A DNA stretch of 44,978 nt from JBDNJM01 sp041687755. GTDB lineage: Bacteria > Planctomycetota > UBA1135 > GCA-002686595. The DNA is taken from the NCBI GenBank assembly GCA_041687755.1, contig JBDNJM010000189.1, positions 1 through 44,978 on the forward strand. Direction: 5' to 3'. The notes under the pieces were generated by a model. The model was given only the letters and a program-made list of their open reading frames with translations. It did not search any database and was not told the DNA's origin. Position 1 is the first letter of the stretch, and the number at the start of each line of letters is the position of its first letter. Positions 28,967 through 38,827 of this stretch are shown piece by piece. Position numbers and translations under genes: made by a program.

Positions 28967-29045
28967 TGCAGCTGGAGCAGCTCTAGCCAGCGGTGGGAGC
29001 GCTGCGGATCCCAGGCGCTGGCCGGAATCCTCCCGCGGGAGACCG

Positions 29046-32000
29046 ATGCGGCCGACGGAGCGTAAAATCGAAGGCGTGCACGAGCCTCCCGCTACTCCGG
29101 ATGCTGCCGTTGACGAGACGGGCTCCTCCGCGCAGGTTGCGGAGGACGAGGTCGAGCGGATCTACGACGAATTCATCGAGGCGGCGCTCTCCGGGCGCAT
29201 GCCGGCGCCCGAGGAGATGCTGGCCGCGTGCGCGCATCTGGACGAGGGCACGCGGGCGCTGCTCGGTGAGCGCCTGGCCTCGATTGCCGAGTTGGTGCCG
29301 GCGCGCGAGACGAGCGCTGAAGAAGACCTGGGAGAGCTGGGGGAGTACCGGCTGCTGTCGCGGCTCGGGTCGGGTGCGATGGGCAACGTCTACCTGGCCG
29401 AGGACAAGTCGCTGCGGCGGCTGGTCGCGCTGAAGACGATGCGCGCGGAGCTGGCGGGCTCGAGCTCGGCGCGGCTGCGCTTCGAGCGCGAGGCGCGGGC
29501 GCTGGGGAAGCTAAAGCATCCGGCGGTGGTCGGCGTGCACGGGTTCTTCGAGGTGGACGGGGTGCTGGGCATCGCGATGGAGTTGGTGCCGGGGCGCTCG
29601 CTGAAGGAGGTCTTGGTCGAGGGCCAAGTGAGGTTGAGTGCGGCGGAGGTCGTCGCCATCGCTGCGCAGCTGGCGCGGGGTCTGGAGGCGGTGCACGCGG
29701 CGGGGCTGCTGCACCGGGACGTGAAGCCTTCGAACGTGCGCATCAGCGCCGACGGGCGGGCCGTGCTGGTGGACTTCGGGCTGGCGCGCGTGCCGGGCTC
29801 GAGCGAGCTGAGCCTGACGGGTGAGTTCATCGGCTCGCCGGCCTACGCCTCGCCCGAACAGGTGCGCGGGTCGTCGGAGCTGGACGCGCGCACGGACGTG
29901 TACTCGCTCGGCGCGACGCTGTACCACGCCCTGTGCGGGCAGGCGCCGTTCGAGGGGACGGGGTTCGAGGCGGTCCTGCAGGCGGTGCTGCAGCGCGATC
30001 CGCCGCTGCTGCGGCAGGTGGATGCGGAGCTGTCCGAAGAGCTCGAGACGATCTGCGCGAAGGCGATGGAGAAGGAGCCGGGGCGGCGCTACGCGAGCGC
30101 GGCGGAGCTGGCCGAGGACCTGGAGGCCGTGCTGGAGCTGCGGCCGATTCGGGCGAGGCCCGCGGGGCGCGGCGCGCGGATGGCGAAGTGGGCGCGGCGC
30201 AATCCGGCGCTGACGGCGTCGATGGGGGTCGCGTTGGTTTCGATGCTGCTGTTGGTGTTCGGGTTGGGCTGGACGCGGCGCGAGGCGCGCGTCGAACGCC
30301 TCGCGTCGGCGGCGACGAGCCTTGAGCGCGCTGAGCAGGCGGTGGAGCGCTACCGGGCGTCGCGGGCCGAGTTGGACGGGCTCGACACGACGCTGGGGCT
30401 GCTAGCGAAGCAGGTTGAGTTCCGGCGCCTGGGCCTGGATGAGCTGGCGCAGATCGACGCGGCGGAAGATGCGGTCGAGCTGGCGGCCAAGCAGCGCGAG
30501 ACGGCGGCGGCGACGGTGGGGCAGGAGTTGGGGCGCGCGCTGCAGCTCGATCCGAGTCTGGAGGAGGCCGCGGCGGGCGTTTGGGCCGAGCTCTACCTGG
30601 CGAAGCTCGCCGAAGCCTTGGGGGATCGGGATCGGCTCGCGGTGCGGTTCTATCTCGAGGAACTAGAGCGCTACGACCCCGACGGCAGCCTGCGCGCTTC
30701 GGCGCTGCCGTTCAGCTCGGTGACGGTGACGGCGGCGCGCCCCGACGTGCGGGCGTGGCTGTTCCGGCGGGAGTCCCTGCACCAGTGGGCCGAGGGCCGC
30801 GATCGGCGACTGGTGCCGATGCCGTGGCGTGCGGGCGCGGCGGTCGGCGAGCCGCCGGTGCCCTACGGCGAGCGGGTGCTGGAGGTGCTGGAGCCCGCGG
30901 GCGGGCTGCTGCCCGGAGATCTGGTGCTGGACGTAGAAGGCCAGTCGATCAGCGGGGGCCCGTTTGTGGTCGAGGCGCTGCCGGGGCACGGGCTCGAGCC
31001 GGGCGATCGCTTCTTGGACGTGGACGGTGAACCGCTCGCCGACGGCTGGGATCTGCGGCTGGCGCTGCGGGCGGACGAGGAGGGGCTGGCGCTTTACCGA
31101 TTGTCGGGGGCCGCGGGCCTCTACGAGCTGAGCCTCGAGCAGCTGCGCGACGCCGAACTGAACTACGGGGACGCGGCCGAGTGGGTCGCGTCAGGCGGTC
31201 GGCGCGGGCGGGTTTGGAGCGACGGCCAAGTGACCGAGCGCGAGCTGCCGGAGGGCCTGGTCCTGCAGGCGACGGCCGCGCCATTGTTCGCCAGCGCGGC
31301 CAACGAACTTGCGCTGCCGGCGGAGCTGTCGCTCGAGCCGGGGGAGTACCTGTTGGTCTCGAGCGCGCCGGGGTCGGAGCGCGTTCGCACCCACTTCGAG
31401 CTGGGCGGGGCCAGCAGCCTGGCCGTGGAACTCGACCCGCTGGATCGCTCCGCGCTGCCGGCGGGCTTCGTGCGGGTCTCGGTGCCCGCTGCCAATCTGC
31501 AGCCGGTCTGGATGGGGCGCTACGAGGTCACGGCGGAGGAGTACCTCGAGTTCCTAAACGATCCGGCGACGCTCGCCGAGGTCGATGCGGCGGTGCTCCA
31601 GGGCCTGGCCGTGCGCTACCCGCGCGGCGCCTCGAACTTCACAGATTGGGGGCTCTGGGAACGCACGGAGGAGGGCCCGTTCGAGCTGTCCGAAGGCTGG
31701 TCGGAGCGCTGGCCGGTGATCGGGATCAGCTGGGACGACGCGCTGGCCTACGCGGGGTGGCGCACGCGACGGGACGGGCGCGGCCGCTATCGGCTGGCTT
31801 CGCTGCTCGAGCTCATGTCGGCGGGCGGCGGCGCGGGGCCGCGCTACGCCTGGGGCGACCGCTTCGATCAGCGTTTTGCGAACACGTGCTTCAGTCGCGC
31901 AGCCGCGAGTCCCCAGGACGTGGGCAACAATCCGGTGGACGAGGGCCCGGCGGGCGCGTTCGATCTGACCGGCAACGCGGCGGAGTGGATCGACGGGTGG

Positions 32001-32168
32001 TTCGACGAAGCGCGCGGCTTCCGGCATGCTGCGGGCGGGAGCTGGGGCCAGTCCCAGCGCGTCGTGCTGTCGATCGGCGGCGGCAACGGCTTCCCGCAGC
32101 ACGGGATGTCGGGGGAGACGGGGGTGCGGCTGATGTGGGAGCCGGACGCGGCGGAGGGCTCAGAGTGA
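29046..32168 (+). CDS. Transmembrane Ser/Thr protein kinase with PDZ-like and FGE-like C-terminal domains
   Basis: A 1040-residue kinase. The catalytic domain is about 101-365: GSGAMG (108-113), Lys130 in VALKT, HRDVKPSN (223-230), DFG (243-245), GSPAYASPEQ. It is complete and presumably active in the cytoplasm. A membrane helix at about 389-409 is followed by a coiled helical stalk (to about 540). A region with LLPGDLVLDVEGQSISGGP and LEPGDRFLDVDGEPLADGW resembles PDZ-type repeats. The end is an FGE/SUMF1-like domain (MGRYEVTAEEYLEFL, GISWDDALAYAGWRT, LTGNAAEWIDGW, AAGGSWGQSQ) without the active-site cysteines. ATG 29046 is chosen as the first start after the tandem repeat. The stop overlaps the sigma gene as GTGA. 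Confidence 0.9.
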   Translation: MRPTERKIEGVHEPPATPDAAVDETGSSAQVAEDEVERIYDEFIEAALSGRMPAPEEMLAACAHLDEGTRALLGERLASIAELVPARETSAEEDLGELGEYRLLSRLGSGAMGNVYLAEDKSLRRLVALKTMRAELAGSSSARLRFEREARALGKLKHPAVVGVHGFFEVDGVLGIAMELVPGRSLKEVLVEGQVRLSAAEVVAIAAQLARGLEAVHAAGLLHRDVKPSNVRISADGRAVLVDFGLARVPGSSELSLTGEFIGSPAYASPEQVRGSSELDARTDVYSLGATLYHALCGQAPFEGTGFEAVLQAVLQRDPPLLRQVDAELSEELETICAKAMEKEPGRRYASAAELAEDLEAVLELRPIRARPAGRGARMAKWARRNPALTASMGVALVSMLLLVFGLGWTRREARVERLASAATSLERAEQAVERYRASRAELDGLDTTLGLLAKQVEFRRLGLDELAQIDAAEDAVELAAKQRETAAATVGQELGRALQLDPSLEEAAAGVWAELYLAKLAEALGDRDRLAVRFYLEELERYDPDGSLRASALPFSSVTVTAARPDVRAWLFRRESLHQWAEGRDRRLVPMPWRAGAAVGEPPVPYGERVLEVLEPAGGLLPGDLVLDVEGQSISGGPFVVEALPGHGLEPGDRFLDVDGEPLADGWDLRLALRADEEGLALYRLSGAAGLYELSLEQLRDAELNYGDAAEWVASGGRRGRVWSDGQVTERELPEGLVLQATAAPLFASAANELALPAELSLEPGEYLLVSSAPGSERVRTHFELGGASSLAVELDPLDRSALPAGFVRVSVPAANLQPVWMGRYEVTAEEYLEFLNDPATLAEVDAAVLQGLAVRYPRGASNFTDWGLWERTEEGPFELSEGWSERWPVIGISWDDALAYAGWRTRRDGRGRYRLASLLELMSAGGGAGPRYAWGDRFDQRFANTCFSRAAASPQDVGNNPVDEGPAGAFDLTGNAAEWIDGWFDEARGFRHAAGGSWGQSQRVVLSIGGGNGFPQHGMSGETGVRLMWEPDAAEGSE

Positions 32169-32764
32169 ACGAGCGCCAAGAGCAGAGCGGCACGCGCAGC
32201 CGGCTGGAGACCGCGATCCTCACGGCGCGGCCCGAGCTGCTGCGGTACTTTGCACGCCAGGCCGGCCCGCTGCTGCTGCGCTTCGAGGCGGCGGAGGATC
32301 TGGTTCAGGGCCTGATGTCGGAGCTGCTCGCGCGGCGGCCTAAGCTTCCGGAAGCGGCGGAGGAGGTCCGCGCCTGGCTGTTCGGCGCGGCGCGCAACTA
32401 CACGTCCTCGCGGCGCCGGCACTGGACGACGGCCAAGCGCGGGGCGGGGCGCGTGCTGCGTCTCGCGGCCTCGACCGACACGGCGACGCTCGGCAGCCTG
32501 ATCGATCCCGCGGCGAGCCAGACGGGACCCTCGACGATCGCCTTGAAGCGCGAGCAGCTGGTGCTGGCCGCGCGGGCGATCTCGTTGCTGCTGCCAAAGG
32601 ACCGCCAGCTTGTGGAGTGGGCTTCGGAGGGGCTCGCGAACGCCGTGATCGGCGAGCGCCTAGGAGTGACGCCCTCCGCAGCGGCCCGGGCCAAGGCTCG
32701 CGCGCTGGAGCGGCTGCGCAAGACCCACGAGCTGGTCATGCGCAAGATGCGTGATTCGCTTTAA
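32165..32764 (+). CDS. Sigma-70-family (ECF-like) factor paired with the upstream kinase
   Basis: A 199-residue sigma factor starting GTG 32165 in a GTGA overlap with the kinase. Region 2 includes RYFARQAGPLLLRFEAAEDL and VRAWLFGAARNYTSSRRRHW, and region 4 includes SLLLPKDRQLVEWASEGLAN and the helix-turn-helix IGERLGVTPSAAARAKARAL. It is unlike the TIGR02999-type factor at 17637, so the two pairs belong to different subgroups. Here the kinase comes first and the sigma second, the reverse of 17637-20860. Promoter targets are not visible; the secreted-protein gene starting at 32875 is the next gene downstream. A hairpin overlaps its stop. Confidence 0.87.
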   Translation: MNERQEQSGTRSRLETAILTARPELLRYFARQAGPLLLRFEAAEDLVQGLMSELLARRPKLPEAAEEVRAWLFGAARNYTSSRRRHWTTAKRGAGRVLRLAASTDTATLGSLIDPAASQTGPSTIALKREQLVLAARAISLLLPKDRQLVEWASEGLANAVIGERLGVTPSAAARAKARALERLRKTHELVMRKMRDSL

Positions 32765-32785
32765 GTGCATTCAATAAATGCACTT
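32763..32785 (+). terminator. Hairpin at the end of the kinase-sigma operon
   Basis: AAGTGCATT (32763-32771) and AATGCACTT (32777-32785) form a 9-bp stem with a 5-base loop, beginning within the sigma stop codon. A run of six T occurs about 25 bases further on, not directly after the stem, so a classical intrinsic terminator is only possible. Confidence 0.45.
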
Positions 32786-32874
32786 GCGTCGGCTCCTGGA
32801 ACTTTTTTCCCGCCCCCGTGTCCAGGTCCGGCGGGAATCGCGATTAGAGGGTCTACCCCTAGCCCCCGACACCG

Positions 32875-35800
32875 ATGCTTCCTCTCCGTTCGGGCCTGCC
32901 CAAGGCCCTCGTTTCCCTGCTCACCCTCGCGACCCTGACCTCGGGTGTCGCAGCTGCCCCCACTGATCTCGTCTGGAAGGGCACGACCGACGGGAACTGG
33001 AACGAGTCCACGAACTGGCTGCCGCAGCTGACTCCGAACAGCGACGATCGGGTCACGATCCCTGCGGGCACGCCCAACGTGCCCCAGATCCTGTTCAACA
33101 ACGTGAGCGTCGAAGCGGTGACCGTGCAGTCGGGGGCGCTGTTGGCGGTGATCGGGCCGCACGACCTCACCGTACTCGACGACCTGCTCGTGCAGGGCAC
33201 GCTCGATCTGCAGAGCAGCGATTGCCTGCTGACGGTTGTGGGGAACTACGTGCAGGCCGCTGGATCGACGGTCAACAGCGCCGACGAGGTCGATCTCAAC
33301 GGCGACGGGACGCTCTCGATCTCCTCGACCGCGTCGGAGCCGGTGATGCGGGTGATCGGTGGCACGCGGACGGCGCTCGGTTCGACGGTCGACATCCTCG
33401 TACTGGACAGCGGAACCCTGCACCTGGCGGAGGCGACGACTCTGACGGTGACCGGCAACCTGCAGCTGAACGGCGGCACGCTCTCGTTCGAGCCGCTGGG
33501 CGGGAACTTCGAGACGCTGCGCGTTACCGGGAACCTGAACGAGTCTGCAGTCACGATCGGAACGACCTCGACCCTGAGCAGAATCGAAGTTGCTGGTGAC
33601 CTGAACACCCAAGGGGGCCTTTTCATGGACGAAGGCTGGCTGCGGTTGAACGGCGGAGACGCGACGATCACCGGTGTCAACGCCTCGTACAAGCGCGTGA
33701 CCCTGTTGTCGGGGCTCAAGACGCTGGTCGGCGACATGGGCATTTCGGGGGCGCTGGTCTCGACGGGCGGGACCACGACCGGCCCTGGCCGATTCGGGCT
33801 GACGAACACGCTGCAGCCGCTTTCAACCGGGACCAACCGGATTCATGCGGTGCGCGTGTTGGGCGGAACCGTCGAGGTTTCGAGCTCGCGGATCGCTGAC
33901 TTTGAGCTTCAGAACGGTGAACTGATCATTCGCGATGCGACGATCCTGACGATCGAGGACGAGGCGCGCTTCTTCGGGGGCACGCTCTCGTTTGCCGCAG
34001 CTGGGAACAACTTCGACGTGATCGATGTCGCTGGGGATATCAACGCCTTTGGGTGCAGCTTCGGGGTCACGACGACGTTGTCGCGCATCCGGTGCGCGGG
34101 CAACTACCAGGGTGACAGCATGTTCGCGATGCCGACCGGCCGCATGGAATTCGACGGCGTCGGGGTGACGACGATCGGAGGCGTGCAGCCCACCTTCGGC
34201 GACCTCGTGGTCAAGAACGGCACGCGCCAGGCGCTTGGGGCCCTGGACTGCAACGGCAGCGTGACCGTCGAGGGTACGGGCACGCTTGCGCTGGGCGCGT
34301 TCAGCATGGACGTCGCCGGCGACTTCACTGCGAACGCGAGCGGGGCCCAGGTGATGGGAGCCGGGCCGCTCTTCTTCACCGGAAATGGCTATTTCTTGAC
34401 CGCGTCGAATCTGATGCCGCCCGTGTCTTTGGTGAGTGGCGAGCGCGAGGCGCGCCAGGCGCGAACCGTTAGCTTGACAGTGACCGGCGGAGTTCTGGAA
34501 ATGGCGGACGCCAGCAACCTGATGATCGACGGGAACGCTGTCTTGGCGGGCGGCAGCATCGAGTTCGACTCGGCCTTAGGAAACTTCGACACCCTGCGGG
34601 TCGGCGGTAACCTGCTGCAGACGACGACTTCGATCGCGACCGACTCGAACCAGTCACGGATCTTCGTGGATGGAGACTGGACCTCGGAGTCCGGTTTCGT
34701 GCTGCCCAACGGCACCGTGTTTCTCCAGGGGGGAGATGCGACCATCGGGGGCCCGAGCCCGCGCTTTCGTCTGCTGACGGTCAACGCAGGCAACTACACG
34801 CTGGCAACCGACGTCGAGATCGTCGGAACGCTTGATCTGAACTCGGGGTCCCTCATGGGGCCTAGTTGGCTCGAGCTCCTCGGCACGAGCGCGCCCGTTT
34901 CGACCGGCGCCAACTTGGTGCAGCGCCTGCGGATCGCGGGCGGCGCCAACACCATCGTCACCTCGCGGGTGAACGAGCTGGAGCTGCTGAACGGTAGCCT
35001 GGAACTGCTTGACGCCGCGACGCTCACGGTCCAGACCGAGGCGCGCCTGATCGGCGGGGAACTGGCCTTTGCGCCGGCGGGCGGCAACTTCGACACGCTG
35101 CGGGTCAACGGAGACCTGACGCACTCAGGCACGACCGTTGGTACGACCTCGTCCCAGTCGCGCGTGCGAGTGGCGGGCGACTGGTCGAGCGAGACCGACT
35201 TCGTGCTGGACGAGGGCTGGGTCCTGCTGGACGGCGGCGCGGCGACGATCGGCGGCTTCGATCCGCGCTTCAAGCGGCTCGAGCTCGACAGCGGGCTGAA
35301 GACGGTGCTGAGCGAGGTGGAGATCATCGGGACGGTGATCTCGACGGGCGGCGAGACCGATGGGCCCGAGTGGCTGGAGATCACGAACAGCGTGCAGGCC
35401 GTTTCGACCGGCGCGAATCGGATCGCACGGCTGAGGATCGAAAACGGCACGGTGCCCTTCACGAGTTCTCGAATCGGTGAGCTGGAGCTGACCGGCGGCG
35501 AGCTGTTGATTCAGGACGCGGTGACGCTGACCGTCGAGGGCGAGGCCCGCCTGTCGGGCGGGGAGCTGAGCTTCGCGCCGGCAGGCGGCAATTTCGACAC
35601 CCTGGACGTCAACGGGGATCTGGTCGTGACCGGGACGGTTCCCGGCACCGACAGCTCGCTCGCACGAATCAGGACGGCTGGCGACTGGGTCGGCGACGTC
35701 GGCTTCGAGATGCTGACCGGCTGGATCGAGCTGGACGGTGCGACGGACACGGAAATTCGTGGAAGCGCGCCGGTCGTCGGCAACCTGCGCCTGCTGGGCG

Positions 35801-38712
35801 CACCGCGGCGGTTGGCCTCCGACGTGCTGGTCAGCGGAGGCCTCGAGATCGGCAGCGGGGCCACCTTGGACGTCGCGGACCGCGACCTGGAGGTCGTCGG
35901 AGACCTGGTTGCCCTGGGCGGCGCGAGCGGGGGGGTCGGCGACGGTCCGATCCGCTTGACCGGAGACGGACTGCTCCAGACGTCGGGTCAGAGCCTGCCG
36001 CCGATCCGGGTGGAGCAGGGGCTGCGCGACGCGCGCAACTGCACGGTCGAGTCCATTGAGCTGGTTGGCGGGACGCTGAACATCAACGAGGCGGGCACGC
36101 TGAAGGTGACCGGCGAGGCGCGCTTCACGGGTGGAGAACTCGCGTTCGAGCCGGCAGGCGGCAACTTCGACACGCTGGACGTGAACGGGGACCTCGTTCA
36201 GAGCGGTTCGACCCTGGGGACGACGTCGACGCAATCGCGCATCTTCGTCGCGGGCGACTGGAGCAGCGACACGCCGTTCTCGATGGGGTCCGGATGGGTC
36301 TTCATGGACGGCGGCGACGCGGAGATCGGCGGCGCGGCCCCGGGCTTTAGGCGCCTGCAGCTCAGCAGTGGCGTGCGCACGGTGACCGCGGAGACGCGTG
36401 TCGACGGCGAGCTGAAGCTGACCGGCGGCGAGACGGCGGGCACAGAGCCGATCGTGGCGATCGGTGCGACCGGGAACTGGTCGACCGGTGCCCGACGCAT
36501 CGCGAACCTGCGCTTGAGCGCCGGGGTGATCCCGTTCCAAACGAGTCGAGCGGGAACGCTGGAGATCGCGGGGGGCGAGATGCTGCTGAACGACGCGACG
36601 ACCTTCACCGTGGAGGACGAGGCGCGACTCGCGGGCGGTGTTCTGTCGTTCGCAAGTGCAGGCGGCAACTTTGATCGGCTCGTCGTGCTTGGGGACCTGC
36701 TGCAGACTGGAACGCTCAGCGGACAGTCGTCCAGCCTGAGCCGACTCCAGGTGGCAGGCGACTGGAGTTCGAACTCGAGCTTCCAGATGGGAGCGGGCCG
36801 CGTCGAGTTGACCGGCACCGGAACCCTCTCGGGCAGCCTGCCCGGCTTCGACCCGACCTTCCCCGAGCTACAGGTGACCGGCGGCGTGCGTTCGGCAAGC
36901 GGTGACCTGACCCTGAGCGCGACGAGTCTGACGGTGTTGGGCGGTGCGCGGTTGGAGTCGGTGAGCGCTGATCTAGGAATCGAGGGCACGCCTGTGTCGG
37001 TGAGCGGAACCCTGGCTGCCGGGCCAGACGGCGAGCTCGCGCTGTTTCCGAACTCGAGCCTGACGGTTTCGGGAACCCTGGAGCTGATCGGACTACCCGG
37101 CCAGCCGGCGGTGCTTGAGGGCATCGGTGGTGGACTGGATTGCACGGTCACGGGGACTCTTGCCGCGCGCGACTTCGAGGTGCGCGGACCGGGCCCCCAG
37201 GGCTTCGTCATGGCCACGGGTTCGAACTTTGCGGGCGCGCCGAACAACATGAACGGCGGCCTGTTCACGAACCCGGCGCCGGACCCCGGATCGGTGCTGC
37301 TCGACCTGCGCCAGTCGGCCGGGCAGACCTTCCAGTTCATGCGCTTTGAGGACCCCGCAGGCCAGGGCACGTTCAACGTGCGACGCACGACGGGGTCGTC
37401 GGTCGCGTTCCAGAACTTTCTGGGCGCGTTCTCCGGCCCGACGCTCGAGGACGACCTGGGCGACCGCATCGACTGGCTGCCGCCCGCGGCGACCGAGCTG
37501 GAGTCCTTCAGCGCAGGCAACGGCCCTGAACAGGCAGAGCTGTTCTTCGAGACCTCCCAGGAGATCGACGTGGACCGTTTCCTGCTGGAGCGCGCCTTCT
37601 CGATCAGCGGACCGTTCGCGACCCTGGTTGAGTTGCCGCCGGTCGGTCCCTCCGTCTACGGCTTCATCGATGCGCCGCTGTTTGCGGACATCGAGGTGTT
37701 CTACCGCGTCTCGGAGCGGCTGAACTCAGGCTTCGTGCGCGTGCTCGGCACGGACTCGGCGATGCCGTACTCGGCGGACCTCCCCGCGAACATCCTCACG
37801 GTCGGAGCGTCGGGCGCCTTCTCCGACATCCAGTCGGCGGTCGACGCGGCCACGGCGGCAACGACGATTCTGCGGGTCGAAGCGGGCACGTACCCGAGCT
37901 TCGTCATCGACGGACTCGGCATCGCGCGCCTGCACATCGTCCCGGACGGTTCGGGCCCCGTGCTGATCGACGCCAGCGCAGCGCCGGTGGAGATCGCCAA
38001 CATCGGGATCCTGCAGGCGGTCGAGCTGGTGGACTTGGTCGTCACCGGCGGCACGAGCGGACCGGCGGTGCTCGTGCGGAGTTCGAGCGGCGCGGTGCTG
38101 CTCGACGGACTGACCGTGACGGGCGGAGCCGGTGAACCGGGCCTCGACGTCCGCGGCTCGACGGCGCTCGTCGCCTCGAACAGCAGTCTTACCGGTGTCC
38201 CCGGCGCCCTGTTCCAGTTCGGCAGCCGCGGCTACGCGGGACGCGGAACCATCGACACTCTGGAACTGGCGAGCGGCTCGACGGTGCAGACGTGCGGCGT
38301 GATCCCGGGAGCGACGATCGCGCCCGGCGGCACGACGCTCATCGAGCACCCCGGAGTCATGCCCGACCTCGAGTTCGAGTCCTTCCAGAGCCTGGGGGAT
38401 GCGATCCCGATGCAGCTCGAGGCCGAGCCGGGGATCTTCTTCCAGCTCTACGCCTCCCAGAGCACCTTGCCCGTGGACCTGAACGACCCGGCCTTCTGGC
38501 AGATGCTGCTGGTCGTCGACGCGACGGCGAACACGCTGGTGACCCAAGGCGCGACGAACGCCAGCACGGGCCTCGCGGCCTTCAGCCCGGAGCTGCCCGC
38601 CCTAGGGGTCTTCCTCGGCGCGCGCTTCACCCTCCAGGCCGCCACGATCCAGGTCGTCCCGCAACCCCAGGTGCGGTTCTCGAACCCGAGCACCGTGATC
38701 GGGCTGCCCTGA
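32875..38712 (+). CDS. Giant secreted beta-solenoid protein with A-B-A/A-B-A modules
   Basis: Exported protein of 1945 residues. A signal peptide (LVSLLTLATLTSGVAAA) is followed by an autotransporter-like opening (VWKGTTDGNWNESTNWLP). Residues about 200-1253 contain six modules, each beginning GGxLSFxxAGGNFDxL and running through SRIxVAGDWSS, GWVxLDGGDATIGG and TLTVEDEARL, consistent with a long beta-solenoid. Then come a fibronectin-like segment (ELESFSAGNGPEQAELFFET), a second parallel-helix region (FSDIQSAVDAATAATTILRV) and a C-terminal domain similar in pattern to that of the protein ending at 44326. There are few Cys. It starts ATG 32875 after a C-rich leader. Likely a surface or matrix protein; ligand unknown. 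No membrane-anchor motif was seen at the end. Confidence 0.85.
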   Translation: MLPLRSGLPKALVSLLTLATLTSGVAAAPTDLVWKGTTDGNWNESTNWLPQLTPNSDDRVTIPAGTPNVPQILFNNVSVEAVTVQSGALLAVIGPHDLTVLDDLLVQGTLDLQSSDCLLTVVGNYVQAAGSTVNSADEVDLNGDGTLSISSTASEPVMRVIGGTRTALGSTVDILVLDSGTLHLAEATTLTVTGNLQLNGGTLSFEPLGGNFETLRVTGNLNESAVTIGTTSTLSRIEVAGDLNTQGGLFMDEGWLRLNGGDATITGVNASYKRVTLLSGLKTLVGDMGISGALVSTGGTTTGPGRFGLTNTLQPLSTGTNRIHAVRVLGGTVEVSSSRIADFELQNGELIIRDATILTIEDEARFFGGTLSFAAAGNNFDVIDVAGDINAFGCSFGVTTTLSRIRCAGNYQGDSMFAMPTGRMEFDGVGVTTIGGVQPTFGDLVVKNGTRQALGALDCNGSVTVEGTGTLALGAFSMDVAGDFTANASGAQVMGAGPLFFTGNGYFLTASNLMPPVSLVSGEREARQARTVSLTVTGGVLEMADASNLMIDGNAVLAGGSIEFDSALGNFDTLRVGGNLLQTTTSIATDSNQSRIFVDGDWTSESGFVLPNGTVFLQGGDATIGGPSPRFRLLTVNAGNYTLATDVEIVGTLDLNSGSLMGPSWLELLGTSAPVSTGANLVQRLRIAGGANTIVTSRVNELELLNGSLELLDAATLTVQTEARLIGGELAFAPAGGNFDTLRVNGDLTHSGTTVGTTSSQSRVRVAGDWSSETDFVLDEGWVLLDGGAATIGGFDPRFKRLELDSGLKTVLSEVEIIGTVISTGGETDGPEWLEITNSVQAVSTGANRIARLRIENGTVPFTSSRIGELELTGGELLIQDAVTLTVEGEARLSGGELSFAPAGGNFDTLDVNGDLVVTGTVPGTDSSLARIRTAGDWVGDVGFEMLTGWIELDGATDTEIRGSAPVVGNLRLLGAPRRLASDVLVSGGLEIGSGATLDVADRDLEVVGDLVALGGASGGVGDGPIRLTGDGLLQTSGQSLPPIRVEQGLRDARNCTVESIELVGGTLNINEAGTLKVTGEARFTGGELAFEPAGGNFDTLDVNGDLVQSGSTLGTTSTQSRIFVAGDWSSDTPFSMGSGWVFMDGGDAEIGGAAPGFRRLQLSSGVRTVTAETRVDGELKLTGGETAGTEPIVAIGATGNWSTGARRIANLRLSAGVIPFQTSRAGTLEIAGGEMLLNDATTFTVEDEARLAGGVLSFASAGGNFDRLVVLGDLLQTGTLSGQSSSLSRLQVAGDWSSNSSFQMGAGRVELTGTGTLSGSLPGFDPTFPELQVTGGVRSASGDLTLSATSLTVLGGARLESVSADLGIEGTPVSVSGTLAAGPDGELALFPNSSLTVSGTLELIGLPGQPAVLEGIGGGLDCTVTGTLAARDFEVRGPGPQGFVMATGSNFAGAPNNMNGGLFTNPAPDPGSVLLDLRQSAGQTFQFMRFEDPAGQGTFNVRRTTGSSVAFQNFLGAFSGPTLEDDLGDRIDWLPPAATELESFSAGNGPEQAELFFETSQEIDVDRFLLERAFSISGPFATLVELPPVGPSVYGFIDAPLFADIEVFYRVSERLNSGFVRVLGTDSAMPYSADLPANILTVGASGAFSDIQSAVDAATAATTILRVEAGTYPSFVIDGLGIARLHIVPDGSGPVLIDASAAPVEIANIGILQAVELVDLVVTGGTSGPAVLVRSSSGAVLLDGLTVTGGAGEPGLDVRGSTALVASNSSLTGVPGALFQFGSRGYAGRGTIDTLELASGSTVQTCGVIPGATIAPGGTTLIEHPGVMPDLEFESFQSLGDAIPMQLEAEPGIFFQLYASQSTLPVDLNDPAFWQMLLVVDATANTLVTQGATNASTGLAAFSPELPALGVFLGARFTLQAATIQVVPQPQVRFSNPSTVIGLP
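33472..36633 (+). repeat. Exact-length module array in the giant protein gene (504/573 nt units)
   Basis: The landmark codons for the Gly-Gly before LSF or its variants fall at 33472, 33976, 34549, 35053, 35557, 36130 and 36634. Spacings are 504, 573, 504, 504, 573 and 504 bases (168, 191, 168, 168, 191, 168 residues). Type A (168) ends ...TVEDEARL, type B (191) has DVAGDFTA...GPLFFTGNG and a ...REAR... end. The order is A-B-A, A-B-A, that is two 1581-base super-units, flanked by half-B-like segments. Confidence 0.88.
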
Positions 38713-38827
38713 TCGCGAGCGGCCCCTGCCCGAACGGTCGTCGGCTCCAACCGGGTGACCGTTCTTGCGCGTCGTCATCCCTTGCCAGGTGACGGCGCGC
38801 TCTTCGTTGCGGTAGAACTCCCGGGCG

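Noticed and set aside
35125..36540. A 471-codon minus-strand open frame inside the giant protein gene
   Set aside because: It reflects the repetitive module sequence read on the other strand; the plus strand has signal peptide, repeats and domain logic.
38732..38764. A hairpin GAACGGTC/GACCGTTC after the giant protein gene
   Set aside because: An 8-bp stem with a 17-base loop and no T-run is too weak to call as a terminator.
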